Assembly: GCA_963575745.1 (NCBI GenBank)
Contig: CAUYUJ010022092.1
Coordinates: forward strand, 47,963 to 111,962
Direction of reading: 5' to 3'
DNA from: Prorocentrum cordatum
Lineage: Eukaryota > Sar > Dinophyceae > Prorocentrales > Prorocentraceae
DNA: 64,000 bases
The notes under the pieces were generated by a model. That model was not told the origin of the DNA, made no database searches, and saw only the letters and a list, made by a program, of their open reading frames with translations. Both the position numbers and the translations under genes were made by a program. This document shows positions 34,050-45,467 of this stretch, piece after piece; position 1 is the first letter of the stretch, and each line of letters starts with the position of its first letter.

Positions 34050-35187
34050 AGCACTTCGCGGAGACTCGCATGGGGCGCGCGCTCGGGAGCTGCGCAAGCT
34101 GCACCCCTGGCGGCGGCGCGCCACCAAGGAGGAGATGGCACGAGCACTACAAGCAGCCAACATACATACCGCAAGACGTCCTCGACCTCATCCCTCTGCG
34201 GTGAACGACAGTAGGGAGCGCCGCGAGCGGCTGCCGCCCGCGCGCCAGACCACTCCTACACTCCGCCTTCCGACGAGATTCAGCCAGCGCGTCGAGTGCG
34301 AGATACTGCGCTACAAGGATCGCGCCATAATACACTTGATTTGCCGTGCCTCGCGGTGGCACGATGGCCAGAAGATCACGTTCGAGCACCGCTTCACGCT
34401 GGGCGCCGCCATCGACCAGTCGCGGCTTCATTTGTTCGGCGCAGGCGCCCACCATGGATTGCGAGTGCGGGGCGACCTCACCACATCTCGCGGATGGGAT
34501 TAAGCGGCCAGGGTTACACGTAGGCAATTGAGCTCTTTGTCAGAGCGCTGACTTCGCCGAGGGGCGCGGCGCCCCACTACGACGCGCACCTGCGCCTCAA
34601 AAAGGCAACTGGAGCGCGAAGATAACAGCGAACGTCGATTCGATGCTAGCACGCGTCATCTCGGTTAACAACCTGCCTCGCGTGGGCGGCGTTGCACCAT
34701 GCAACGTCGTCTTCGGGCGGCAGCTGCCCGCGCTGCCGCCACTCGAAGCAAACGAGTAGGGCAGGGCCCAGCGCCTGCGGCTCTGGCGCTGCTCGGCCTT
34801 CCGCCGGCGGAAAAGTGCAGGCCGGCCGACTGCCGCGGCGCGTCCGAAAGACCGCTCTGCAACGCATGACCGAAGCCGCCTCGATCTCGCGCGTCAGCCG
34901 CGCCTTTCGGGCCCGCGACACCGAGCCCTGGGAGGGCCGCTTCAACGTCGGCGACACAGTGGATGGAGATCCACAGGCCCCCGAGCGCGAAGGACGCGCC
35001 GGGCTGGGCCGGCCTTGGGGCGGTCATTGTCGCAGACCCGGCTCGAGGAAAGGTAGCGGTCAAGCACCGCCGAGCCGAGGTGGCACGCAGATTGCTAATC
35101 GCCCGGGCCTTGATCGGCGCCGTCTTCGACGACGCGCGCGCCGGCTCAGCGCGAGCAGGCTTGGCCCAGGACCGCGCGGAGGACTAA
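34050..35187 (+). pseudogene. Copia integrase remnant
   Basis: Pieces in different frames: QDVLDLIPL near 34175, the core start RQTTPTLRLPTRFSQRVECE (from about 34240) and RYKDRAIIHLICRASRWHDG (about 34310-34370), TTSRMGLSGQGYT near 34490, and the typical integrase block APCNVVFGRQLPALPPLEANE ending in TAG at 34757. These blocks are characteristic of dinoflagellate copia integrases. The first catalytic region reads CEILRYKD where an intact copy is expected to have an Asp near the Cys. Integrase inserts cDNA into host DNA; this copy cannot act. Confidence 0.68.
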
Positions 35188-35379
35188 CCCCATGCCCGCG
35201 ATAGCAATGCACCCCCCCTTAAGTAGTCAGAGTTTTTATCGTCAAGAAATAAGAGTTTGGTCGGGGGCGCGGGGGCGCGGAGGCCGAACTTCATTATCAC
35301 GGGAAAAATTCGCCATCGAGGTTACTTCCTTCTCATGTTGATATAACAACATCAAGCGAAGCGAACACGCTGTTTCAGG

Positions 35380-35662
<283 letters not shown>

Positions 35663-35869
35663 CCCCCCCCCCCTCCCCCTGGCGCCCTGAACTTGTTCAT
35701 CGCTGGGGTTGATTATCCTGGGGAAGCGAGGCGCGTGAGCTACCCTGCGCGAGCAGAGGAAAATGCTAATTTTCATTAAGCGCTTACGAATTAAATGTAA
35801 TAAGTTTTAAATTGTGGATTTCTGCTATCTCCTTCTCCTCTCCTACTCTTGCTCTGTCTCCTCCTCCTC

Positions 35870-36020
35870 CCTCAGGGATGTCTCAACCGAAATAAGCAAT
35901 AATTTGAAGATGTCTCAAGCGAAACAGACAAATATTTCGAGGATGTCTCAAGCGAACCAAGCAATTCGCTGAGGATGTCTCAACCGAGACAATCCTCAAT
36001 ATATATATATATATATTTGG
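35870..36020 (+). repeat. GATGTCTCAAGCGAA short repeats and (AT)n
   Basis: Four copies of GGATGTCTCAA(G/C)CGA about 31-34 bp apart (35876-35990), a fifth at 35378, then (AT)n at 36000-36015. Spacers contain AAGCAAT. No gene. Confidence 0.8.
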
Positions 36021-36119
36021 CTATTTCCTCTTGATATCTCTTTACGCTGGCTCTGGCGGGCAACTTTTATTATCTCCCCGAAAAACCCGACCTTTACTAT
36101 CCCTGGGGGTTTATTCTCC

Positions 36120-37905
36120 GAGGTATGGGGTTACTTGGAAAACATCGCACTGGGCTCTGGGGCCAGGACCTTCGGCCACTGGGAAGACGCGAAGGGCGCG
36201 CATATCATGGAGCAGACCCGACAGCGCCAGGGCACCCTTGAAGCCTCGCGCCTCCTGGCCCGCAGATGCTTTCAGCCGCCAGACGTTCGCGCCGCGCGTC
36301 TGATACGCGGCCAGATATCCGCGGGCAAGTGGCCCAGCTGCACCCGAAGCTCGGCCATCCGGCGGTTCCTTCGGATGCTGATCGACGCCCAGCAGACCCA
36401 CTCCAAAGCCGTCAAGATCGACGCCCATCAGCCCATCAGCGAGCAGCGGAAAGAAGCTCGCATCGCTCAGAATATCTCGGGTGGCGAGCTACTACTGGTA
36501 GCGGACGCCAGACAGGACTTCGACCAATCGTTCGACGACTGCGTCATCGACATTTCCGAGGATGCCGCCTGCGCCGCCGAGGGCGGTTCACCTTCCGCCC
36601 TGTCGGCTATGCCCGAGGAGACTGACGGCGTCTTCTCGGGCCACATCCAACAGATGACACCGGCAGTTTAGTGCGAAGCCGAGGGTGCAGAAGACCTGGC
36701 CCAAGGAGCTCGAGGAGCTGGAGAGTGCCGACAGTCAGCAGAAGATCTACGCTGCTGTCGAGCACACCTCGGCCGGCCTTGGCCACGGGCCTCACGCGTC
36801 ATCCCAGCGCCTCGAGACGCAGCGCCAGCGCCAGATCCACGCGCAGCGCCACCGCTGCCGGCGCGCGGCCTTCTTGGACAATTACGCCATGCTAGAGGAA
36901 GAAGGAGGGGGGGGGAGGGGGGCGCGTGGAACTGCATTTTGACCCAGGGGTGCTCGAGGTATTCCTTGGCTTCGACGACGAGGCGCCCGGCGACTGCATC
37001 GCCGGCGCTCCCCGACGCCGACATGCTGTCCAACGAAGATGCGTCGAGGCTGTCATTGGGAGTCGCAGCGGCCATCCTCGAAAAGCCCACCACCTGGGCC
37101 AGGTGCGAGTCCTTCGAGAAGCGACCGCTCGCGGGCGCCCGCAACGCAATGGATTTTGAAAACGTCTTCGAAGTGGAAGTACCGGAAGGGGTCAGACGGC
37201 AAGACTGCCCGGATCACCCGGCGCCGCGCGGTGCTGAGGGGCACCCGCGACATGGGCGCTGGAGCCCTGGAAACGTTCGCTGGGACAGCGAAGCGCCGTT
37301 CTCCGAGGCGGCGCGCCGCAGTGGACCTCGAGCAGGCGCTAGTGCAAGGCGTGACTTACGCCGAGATGCATGAACAAATTGAGGCACCCCGCGAGGTGAA
37401 CGCCACCTTGCCACCAGGCAGTGCAGCCATTATCCGGCAGGTGCCCAGATACGAGAGCCACGAAGAGCAGTCCGAGCGCTTACTGCGCATCCAGCAGGGC
37501 ACGGGCTGCAAGGATGCGCCCCGGGCCGCCCCATAAAGCCCGCCCAGGTCACGCGCTCGCCAGAGCGCAGAACAAAACCCACCAGGTGGGACCCAGAGCT
37601 CGAGGTCAAGCACGAGTCGTCGGGCGGCTGCGGCAGCGGCGCCTGGGAGTTAGGGGGCATGCCATCCGAGCACGTTGACGGTCTGAAGATCGCTGGACAA
37701 GAAGCACGTCGAATGGCGAATCAGCTATATCGAGAGCGCATTCGGCAAAATGAAGACGTCGCCAACTGCGGAGCGCACCAGAACCGCCGCGCCCATGGCA
37801 CAGTGACGCCTGACCAGGAGGAAGAGTACATCGGCGCCCTCATACCGATCAGACACGTCAGCCTGGTCAAGGCGAACGCTGACGAGCCGGCCAGAGGTCG
37901 GCTTT
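36120..37905 (+). pseudogene. Copia reverse transcriptase remnant
   Basis: Frames change repeatedly. 36135-36671 holds an acidic connector (DDCVIDISEDAACAAEGGSP). RT proper shows RRRAVLRGTRDMGAGALETF (about 37215), the motif-A block AAVDLEQALVQGVTYAEMHE, then PPGSAAIIRQVP, and GCKDAPRA before a stop at about 37533; in intact relatives this block ends KDAPRAF. The catalytic box in another frame reads EHVDGLKIAG at 37667-37696, so the second catalytic Asp has become Gly. This destroys polymerase activity independently of the frameshifts. Confidence 0.72.
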
Positions 37906-38019
37906 AAGATCTTTTTTGTCTCCCTCCGGGAAGCAGCGGCTACGCCCCGCGCGCCCATCACCGCGTTGCCGCGTGCGTCGTCGCCCTGCAGCGAGCCGAG
38001 GGCAACCTGCTGATCCGAC

Positions 38020-38510
38020 GCGTGACGCAGCTCAAGTCTGTGGTTCTGGCCACGCAGAAGGCAGAGGCACGCGTCGCACGTCCCGCCATGGAGCGCGCTT
38101 GGCGACTCAGCGCGCACAGCGACAGGTCGTTCAAGAGGGAGGATGGGCCGGATACGGCACGAGGGGCCGACATGCGGCTCGGCAAGTGCCGCTGCGCCGT
38201 CAGACTGGAGTGCCACCCGTTAAAAGCAGTGAGCCGATCGCACAAGCTGGTGCGCAGATCCCCGCTCGGCTCTGAGCTGCTCGCAGCATGCGGCGCAGCC
38301 GACGCACTGCCACCGCAGCGCCTCGCGCTGGACAAGACGGTGCACGGCCCCGCCTCTGCCGAGGGGATCATGGGGCTGAGAGAGGAAGGGGGTCGTGAAG
38401 GTGGACTGACCAGCTGGGCAGCAAGCGAATCGAGGACCTATTCTGGTGCCACACTAGAGATACGCGGGCCGACCCAATGACCAAGGGCAGCATGGGCGGC
38501 GAGCTCATCC
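38020..38510 (+). pseudogene. Copia RNase H remnant
   Basis: Frame 3 from 38022 carries LSAHSDRSFKRED (first catalytic Asp region), KLVRRSPLGSELLAACGAAD (the copia S-x-x-E-A-E-like block) and a stop near 38480. A second frame carries WCHTRDTRADPMTKGSMGGE (about 38450-38510), the W-x-x-T...AD-x-x-TKG end signature of copia RNase H. Decayed but unmistakable as a family. Confidence 0.7.
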
Positions 38511-38560
38511 CCAGTGCGATGAACGGCCAGAGCAGCTATGACCACGACACGGTCAAGTTC

Positions 38561-39830
38561 AGCGACGAGAAGAAGAAGGCCGGCCGAGATCCCAGCACAG
38601 TTCTTTCACCCTGGAGACTCGTGTGAATGTGTCACAAGGTCGACCACCATTGCCCCGTTCGCCAGGACACACGTCGACCTATCGAGCAGCCACGAGATCG
38701 TTAATTTCTGCGGGCGTTGACGGGCGAAGACTACGAGGAAGTTGATCATTCGATCGAGTGCTGCTTCAGCTGACTGTGTCAATCTGGCGGCAGCAGGCAT
38801 TGGCACGTGTTCCACCTGTAGCTTCTCAAGCGCACTCAGCAGAACGCTCACTGCAGGCACGCGAAAGTGCGGTCAGCAAAGCACTTTCAGCAGCTGCTTG
38901 GCACTTGCGAGGCCACGAGAGACTTGCTTGAGCACCAGACTCGAGAGGTACTGGTCCATCCTTGCTTGCACGACCCGCTGCCGCTCACGGCCAGTATTTT
39001 GCCCGCGCCCGCCATTCTTAGACTAGTTTCTAGACATGTTGTTACACGCCGTCATTCTCCTCCACAGAAAGCACTCGCTTATCACATTTCCCTTCACATC
39101 CATTTCTTTATTCCCAAGCCGAATAGAGGCCTGGTTGGACGGGTGGAGATTCTGGCCTTGCCCCCACGTCTGTACAGCATTCTGTCTCTGGCACCCTTGC
39201 AGGGACGGGGCTTAGACCTGACGTGTTAACGTGGCTTAGTTCATGTCGGGCTGTCCTGGGAGAATGCGGCGGGGGTCGGTGCATGGGTTCGGGTCCTGGC
39301 TCGTCGTTGGACACGCCAGGGTCGTGTGACCCCTTCTCAAGGCATCTATATGAGCATCCTGATTCGAGCGAGCCGGTTTCTTTTAGCTGAATTGTTCTAG
39401 CCTGGCAGAACTTCCTGCTTCTCTACACGCACTGAGTTAGGTCTTCGTCGCTCTGGCCCGCGGCCCCAGCGCTAGATCCGCTTCCCGTCGGGTACTCACT
39501 CGGGCAAGGCGTGTCGGCCGATGGCCCTGGGCCCGCCACGAGGGGGGCGTTTCTTCCCCCTCCTCCTTTTCCTTTTCCTTCTCCTTCTCCCTCTCCTTCT
39601 GTGTCTCCTTTTTCTCCTCCCTCCCCCCTACCCTCCCCCCATATTTCCCTCCCTCCTTACCTCCCTCTTCCTCCTCCCCCCCATGCACCCATGTTCTTTC
39701 TGCACAATTCCCCTCGTCTGACCACACGACGTGTCGATGGGGCGGGACGGGCCGCGCGTTTCGTTGGAGATTTCCCTCCCGCGGATGGCCTCGACGCTTG
39801 CAGATTCCAAGGGGTGTCAGACGGAGGGGG
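38561..39830. other. Intergenic, pyrimidine tract, no gene seen
   Basis: 39545-39690 is a CT-rich tract. Otherwise nothing recognisable. A 3' LTR of the decayed element was looked for and not found. Confidence 0.4.
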
Positions 39831-40680
39831 GCGTCTTCAAACTATGGCCCTCGCCATAGCGCCGCACACATTCAGGAGGGGAAACACACACACACACACA
39901 CTGCATCGTCGATCCCCCAGAAAATATGGGAACATGTGGGAAGTGGGGGGGGGAGACAAACACCCAGACAATATGGGACATATGGGGAATCTTGTTATGT
40001 GTGTGTATGTATTTGTGTGTCCCAGGGCCCCTTCAGATGTGGTTCTCGCCGCAACGCCGAGCGCATTCGTCTGACGAGTTTCCAACCGCGAAACTGATAT
40101 CCGAGTTCAAAGTATGGTTTTCGTTTCAGTGTTGCGCACGCTCGTCCTATTGTACCCAGCTGTTGCACAGATGGGTGGCTGGATTTGAAAGTATGGCTCT
40201 CGCTCTAGTGTGGCGCACAGTCGTTTGACAAGCGTCTATCTGTTATACGGATGGGCGTTGTTTCTTTTCCACGTGTGGTTATCGTGGTTGTGTCACGCAC
40301 GTTCGCCTTAGTAGCACGCGACATTTACACGAATCGAGGGCGGCTGATTTCAAAACCAGAGTCTTGGATTGCGACGTTCGTAGCGATTTGGTCCATCTGA
40401 AAATGTGCAACAGCGACACGGACGGTGGGCGTTTCTTTTTCAAATCGAAGTTCTCGTCTGAGATGTTTTGAGAGTGCATGGCCAAGCGTTTGAAGTCGGA
40501 CAACATATTCGGATTGAGGGTGGCTCTGTTTCAAAGCAGGGCTATGGTTTGACATTCACGTGGGTTGCATGATCCTACCTCGTCGCCGCTCTTATGGCTT
40601 GAGGCATGTATGGCAGCTGCTCCTCAACACGTGGCTCTCGCTTGAATTGCAGGACCATGGAGCGTTCGTCAGTCAAGGCA
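39831..40680. repeat. Satellite family S85, large array
   Basis: Cores (TATGGCCCTCGCCATAGCGC, TGGTTCTCGCCGCAACGCCG, TATGGCTCTCGCTCTAGTGT and others) recur about every 80-90 bp from 39845 to about 40640. Repeat F copy 2 (39875-40031) is embedded after the first unit, so F was inserted into S85. Confidence 0.7.
39875..40031 (+). repeat. Dispersed repeat F, copy 2
   Basis: Partner of 31622-31778; starts AGGAGGGGAAACACACAC and ends GTGTGTCCCAGGGCCC. Lies between two S85 units. Confidence 0.75.
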
Positions 40681-41198
40681 CTTCCCGCAGTAATGAGAAA
40701 TTCCTGCATGGTGCTTATACGGGGAGAATTTGGGACGTATGGGCGAAGCGCTGCATCGTTAATGCATTATGGGTTTCCTCAAATCCTCCTCTCCCTGCGA
40801 TCTGGCGAACGCCCGCACACGGCGTATACCCCAGGCCGCACGCGCACAGAGTAGCCATCCGCGCACGCGCGCACATTTTCCCCCACCGAATCGGATACGA
40901 AATCTGGAAGAGAAGGAGTGGGGGATGGAAAACCTTGTCCTCGTCCCCCCCCTCCCCCACCTTCCTCCCGTAGATGGATAAAACAATGGAACCCTTGACA
41001 CCGCGCCCCCTCCTCCCCCAGACTTCAAAGTTGGCCCCAAGCTTTCGGCAGCACAGGCATGTGAGGACCAAAAAAGTGAAACCCCCAGGGCCTCCAGGAT
41101 GCCGAAGCCAACTTTGAAACTGGGGGGAGGGGGGAGGGAGAGGCGAACGCGGGGTGAAAGACGAAGGGGTCCACTTGTGCGTTACCTTACCCTCCCTC
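40681..41198. other. Intergenic, no gene seen
   Basis: No recognised gene. Short ORFs overlap on both strands without a family match. Confidence 0.4.
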
Positions 41199-41430
41199 TT
41201 GCAAATACACACACACACACTCGCAGGCCTAGAAGTTGACAATACTGGCGTTGTGGTTCCACCGAGGGAAGAACATCCCGATCTCGGCGATGGTGGTAAT
41301 ATTCTGGCTTCCAAGGTGACCGAAATATTACCACCAACACCGGAATCTAGGATCATCTTCCCCCTGCGGAGGCAAACCCTTTGAGTTGGTGTTGGTGCCC
41401 ATTTCCAGGCCTCCACACACACACACACAC
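41199..41430. mobile_element. MITE-like element M, copy 2, inside (CA)n
   Basis: Left end AGGCCTAGAAGTTGACA, right end GTGTTGGTGCCCATTTCCAG with AGGCCTCC; near-inverse of each other. Body about 80-85% identical to 27148-27358. (CA)n lies directly on both sides (41205-41220 and 41413-41432), as if the element had inserted into a dinucleotide repeat. Confidence 0.7.
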
Positions 41431-41439
41431 ACATTGCAG

Positions 41440-41535
41440 GCGGGCACGCACTACTCGGCCCTCATCCGGGCGGCCGGGCGCGCGGGCGACGCACCCGAGG
41501 CGCTGCGGCTGCTGGGCGAGCTGGAGCCTCGGAGG
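41440..41535 (+). CDS. Candidate PPR-repeat exon
   Basis: Translates to AGTHYSALIRAAGRAGDAPE followed by ALRLLGELEPRR. This fits one pentatricopeptide repeat: a Y-S/T-x-L-I-x-A helix, then a G-R-A-G-D-x-x-x-A-L-x-L second helix. PPR proteins bind organellar RNA and are numerous in dinoflagellates. The segment is flanked by CAG before 41440 (possible acceptor) and a GT after 41535 (possible donor), so it can be a single 32-codon exon of a larger gene whose introns hold the surrounding repeats. No second PPR exon was found in the window, so it may also be an isolated fragment. Confidence 0.42.
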
Positions 41536-41604
41536 GTGATATGATTTGCTCAAACGGAAGAGTGATCGTTTGTCCCTTCATTGTTTTGCCGATCGGCGCG
41601 GGCC

Positions 41605-41712
41605 CCCCTTCCCCCCCCCTCCCCCCCCCTGGAGTGGATCTTGGTTGTTTTTGACGCCTGTTTCGAGCGGGCGGAGTCTGCCCCAGAGGCCGCACTCTTG
41701 CAAGCAGTCGCA
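41605..41712 (+). repeat. Dispersed repeat C, copy 2
   Basis: Partner of 17925-18027; C-rich run, GATCTTGGTTGTTTTTGACG, then GCAAGCAGTCGCA. Confidence 0.7.
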
Positions 41713-42142
41713 CGAAACAGAGGTCTGGAGCCAGACCTCCCCCCCTTGCCGCCCAATGCCGAAATGCCGAATAAAAAGAGCTCACAGATGTGAACAAATC
41801 GCAGTCAGACGTTCTGGGCGGTTCCCAGAGCTTTGCGCGGTCCGAACTGAGCGGTCGGAACGAATCAGTGCGGTCTGATCTGTTCAACCGCTTAGTCCGG
41901 ACGCTCTGAGCGGTTCCCAGGGGCTTTCCAGCCTCGGGAGGCTTTCCAGCAGCTGCGCCTCGTCGAGAACCGTCCAGGGGTGCCCGCCGAGTCGTTGTCC
42001 GAATGATGACCCGAAGACCACAGGGGGGCTGGATTTCCGACGCTGTGATTTTACCAGCAGGGAACATATCCCTATCCCTATGCTGGGCACCTCCTCATCA
42101 CGATGCCAATCTCAGGAATTCCCTCTCTTTTTTTGAGGGCGA
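41713..42142. other. Intergenic, no gene seen
   Basis: Contains several GCGGTC/GAACGAAT-like short repeats (41810-41920, CTGAGCGGTTCCCAG twice). No gene. Confidence 0.4.
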
Positions 42143-42187
42143 ATCCCTAAGATTGTCATCGCCTTTTGGCGTGTCAATCTTAGGGAT
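42143..42187. repeat. Perfect-arm hairpin
   Basis: ATCCCTAAGATTG and its exact reverse complement CAATCTTAGGGAT enclose TCATCGCC-TTT-TGGCGTGT, in which CGCC/GGCG also pair. A 45-base cruciform-capable palindrome. No promoter or terminator role can be shown. Confidence 0.75.
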
Positions 42188-42269
42188 AGGGATACGTTCG
42201 AAGCTGGTAGTGATTGTCTCGATCCTGACGCTTCTCCTCGGTCCCCTCTCGGAGCCCGCGAGGGGGCCC

Positions 42270-42540
42270 CCGCGATGGGTTCAGATCCCAACCGGACACG
42301 TGAGATCCCAACCGGACGGTTCAGATCCCAACCGTCTAAAACACCAGGCACGGTCAGATCCCAACCGAGGAGGAAGCGAATTCGCCGGCCCAACGGGCCA
42401 GGGCGTGCTAAGATCTCCGGTACCTGGTTAACAGTATTTCTAGTTCGCGCGCGCGGGGCGGCCCCTGGGGGTCCCCGGACGAAAAGTACCCCGGCAAGGT
42501 CCCGGCAAGTCCCCGGCAAGGTCCCGGCAAGGTCGGGTCA
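42270..42540. repeat. Short tandem repeats AGATCCCAACCG and CCCGGCAAGGT
   Basis: AGATCCCAACCG occurs four times at 42283-42366; CCCGGCAAGGTC-like units occur four times at 42490-42534. Confidence 0.8.
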
Positions 42541-42625
42541 GAGATGCCGGAGTTCTGTTTCGGAGTCCAAGAGGGCTCCAGATCGGTCCAAGAGGGCCCC
42601 GAGAAGCTTTCTAGACGGTCCAAGT

Positions 42626-42851
42626 CAGAGCCCCGAATCATCAGGGGTAACTCGGGTCAGGGATAACTCGGGTTCGTTTTTCGGGAATCCGAACCCGAGT
42701 TACCCCGGACCCGAGTTACCCCGGATAACTCGGGCGTCCAGAGCCCCGAATCATCAGGGGTAACTCGGGTCAGGGGTAACTCGGGTTCCTTTTTCGGGAA
42801 TCCGAACCCGAGTTACCCCGGACCCGAGTTACCCCGGATAACTCGGGCGCC
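42626..42851. repeat. 113-bp palindrome-rich unit, tandem x2
   Basis: Two units start CAGAGCCCCGAATCATCAGG at 42626 and 42739, only a few differences apart. Each contains GGGGTAACTCGGGT twice and its reverse complement ACCCGAGTTACCCC twice around a CGGGAATCCGAAC centre, so each can fold into a long double hairpin. Confidence 0.88.
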
Positions 42852-43560
42852 CAACCAAGAGAGGCCCGAGACGGCCAAAGATCGCCCGAAGACGCCCCAG
42901 ATGGCCCCAAGACAGCCCAAGAGGCCTCCAAGACGCTCCAAGGGCCTTCCAAGAGGCCTCCGAAGAGGGCCCCAAGTTGCCAAAATCGTTGATTTTCATT
43001 GTTTTTTTCTATGTTTTTTTTGCGTTCTGGCCTTTTCGCTTCCGGACGCTCCAAGAGGGCCCAAGAGGCCTTCAAGACTGCTCCAATACGGCCCACGAGG
43101 CTCCCAAGACGGCCCCGGAGCGGCCCAAGAGCGCCCCCCAGACGGCCCAAGTGCTGCCCAAGGCGGACCAAGAGGCCCCAAGACGGGCCCAAGAGGGGCT
43201 CAAGAAGGGAACCGAGAACTGAAAAATCGAGCCCTCCGCCCCAGAAGGCGCCCAGGACCCCGAAAGAGGCCCCAAGAGACTCTCCAAGACACCCCCAAGA
43301 CGCCCCAATAAGCTCCCGTGAGGCCCCAAGAGGACCAACAACGTCAGGCCCCAGGCCCCAAGAGGACCAACAAATACCGCCAAGAGCCCGCCGAAAGCCC
43401 CCCAAGAGACCGTCACGAGAGCTCAGGAGGCCCCCTGGAGGCCTCCCGAGTTCTCCAAGAGGCCTAAAAAGAGGCGCCAAGAGGCCCCAAACGGCCCCAC
43501 CGAGGCTCCAAGAGGCCACGAACGCGCAAGCAAACGCCTGCGATGGCACAATACGGGCCG
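42852..43560. repeat. GGCCCCAAGA/GAGGCC minisatellite
   Basis: Loose repeats of CCCAAGAGGCC(T/C), reverse orientation of the array at 12466. Long frames on both strands are artefacts. Confidence 0.7.
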
Positions 43561-43714
43561 GCGGAATGAGCGAAGCGATTAAATAAAGAAAACTTTTGAC
43601 ATGTTACCATACTTGTTCACTGCTATCTGAAATTGCGATGAACACCTTACAGGACCAGATTTACGCCTGAGTTACCGCGGTTGGGATCTCGCGCGTCTTT
43701 TGCTGGATCGTAGG
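43561..43714. other. Short unique spacer
   Basis: About 150 bases without a feature, AT-richer than its neighbours. Confidence 0.4.
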
Positions 43715-43763
43715 AATGGTAGAAGTAGTAGTGGTAGTTGTAGTTGTAGTAGTAGTAGTAGTA

Positions 43764-43823
<60 letters not shown>

Positions 43824-43875
43824 ATACTAGTACTACTATCGTAGTAGTAGTAGTAGTAGTAGTAGTACTCGTAGC

Positions 43876-43913
<38 letters not shown>

Positions 43914-44093
43914 GCGTAGTAGTAGTAGTAGTTGTAGTAATAGCAGTAGTAGTAGTAGTAGTAGTACTAGGAGTAGTAGTCGTAGTAGTAGTAGTAGTAG
44001 TAGTAGTAGGAGTAGTAGTGTAGTTAGTAGTAGTAGTAGTAGCAGTAGTAGTAGAAGTAGTAGTAGTAGTAGCAGTAGTAGTAGTGGTGAAAC

Positions 44094-44134
<41 letters not shown>

Positions 44135-44270
44135 TATCGCAGTAGTAGTAGTAGTAGTAGTCGTCGTCTTCGTAGTAGTAGTAGTAGTAGTAGCAGTGAT
44201 AGTAGTAGTAGTAGTCGTAGTCGTAGTAGTAGATGTAGTAGTGGTAGTCGTCGTAGTAGTAGTAGTAGTC

Positions 44271-44309
<39 letters not shown>

Positions 44310-44310
44310 A

Positions 44311-44347
<37 letters not shown>

Positions 44348-44372
44348 CGTATTAGTATGAGTAGGAGTAGTG

Positions 44373-44405
<33 letters not shown>

Positions 44406-44563
44406 GCAGTAGTAGTAGTCGTACTAGCACTAGTACTAGTAATAGTAGTAAGGGTAGTAGTAGTAGTTGTAGTAGTAATAGTAGTAGTAGCAGCAGTATT
44501 CAGTAATAGTAATAGTACTAGGAATACTGGCAGGAATACTAGTAGTAGTAGAAGACATAGTGA

Positions 44564-44612
<49 letters not shown>

Positions 44613-45087
44613 TGTAATATTGGTAAGAGTAGTCGTAGCAGTAGTAGTAGTAGTAGTAATAGTAGTAGTAGTAGTAGCCGTAGTAGTAGTAGTAGTAGTA
44701 GTAGAAGTAGAAGTAGTCGTAGTAGTAGAAGTAGTAGTAGCCGTAGTAGTAATAGTAGGAGGACTTCTGGAGGGTGTAGTAGTATTAGTAGTGGTAGTAG
44801 CAGTACAATTCGTAGTATTCGTAGTAGTAGTTGTGGAGGGTATAGTAGTACAAGCAGTAGTGGTTGTAATAGTAGTGGTAATAGTGCTACTAGGAATAGT
44901 AGATATGGTACGACTAGAAGTCGGAGTATTAGTCGCAGTAGTAAGAGTAGTAGTAGGGGTAGTAGTAGTCGCAGTATTAGTCGCAGTATTAGTAGTAAAA
45001 GCAGTCGCAGTAGTAGTAGTAGGAGTAGTAGGAGTAGTAGTAGTAGTAGTAGTGGTAGTAGTAGTAGTAGGAGTAGTCGTAGTACTC

Positions 45088-45128
<41 letters not shown>
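43715..45128. repeat. (AGT)n array, left part
   Basis: About 1.4 kb of AGT trinucleotides with scattered CGT, AGC and AAT variants. It ends GTAGT directly at the TG of the 5' LTR and resumes at 63037 with GTAGT. Poly-Ser, poly-Val and poly-Thr open frames here are artefacts. Confidence 0.95.
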
Positions 45129-45324
45129 TGTGAATGGAACCCGTGTAATACCCTCATATATACTCCTTATCCTTACCTCTCCTGCGCCTGGCCGTTTGGG
45201 CTCAGGTATTGAGATAGATCGATCAGACCTTGATCGTGCGGGAGGGAAAGATATCCATCGATCCCTCCATCTCTCTACCAACGGATCAGGGGTTCTGTAC
45301 CCTTGCACTTCAACCCCATACACA
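45129..45324 (+). repeat. 5' LTR (196 bp)
   Basis: Starts TGTGAATGGAACCCGTGTAA and ends CAACCCCATACACA. Differs from the 3' LTR at six single bases and no indel. A TATATA-like word lies at 45156-45162; whether it is a promoter element in this host is unknown, as dinoflagellates generally lack canonical TATA boxes. Confidence 0.95.
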
Positions 45325-45336
45325 GGTTATCAGCCC
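45325..45336 (+). promoter_or_regulatory. Possible primer-binding site
   Basis: GGTTATCAGCCC directly follows the LTR. It resembles the usual copia site TGGTATCAG (3' end of initiator tRNA-Met) but is not identical, so priming by that tRNA is only plausible. A half-tRNA primer as in Drosophila copia is an alternative. Confidence 0.35.
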
Positions 45337-45467
45337 TTTAAAGCTCACCCTCACCGACTCGCCCGCGGTGATCTCGCATGCGAGCCTGATGGAGCCACTT
45401 CGGCGCATGCGCCGCAAGGGTTCCATCGGGGCTTCGCGTCCGAGCTCTCCCACGGCCCGACGGCTCG

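Noticed and set aside
32850-34214. 453-aa plus frame as an intact Gag
   Set aside because: Arg/Pro/Ala-rich with several competing frames; its end overlaps integrase remnants in other frames, so at most it is a decayed Gag region.
43672-45323. Long open frames of poly-Leu, poly-Thr, poly-Ser or poly-Val in the AGT array on both strands (also 62772-63956)
   Set aside because: They are the unavoidable reading of AGT/ACT trinucleotides in all frames; no amino-acid complexity.
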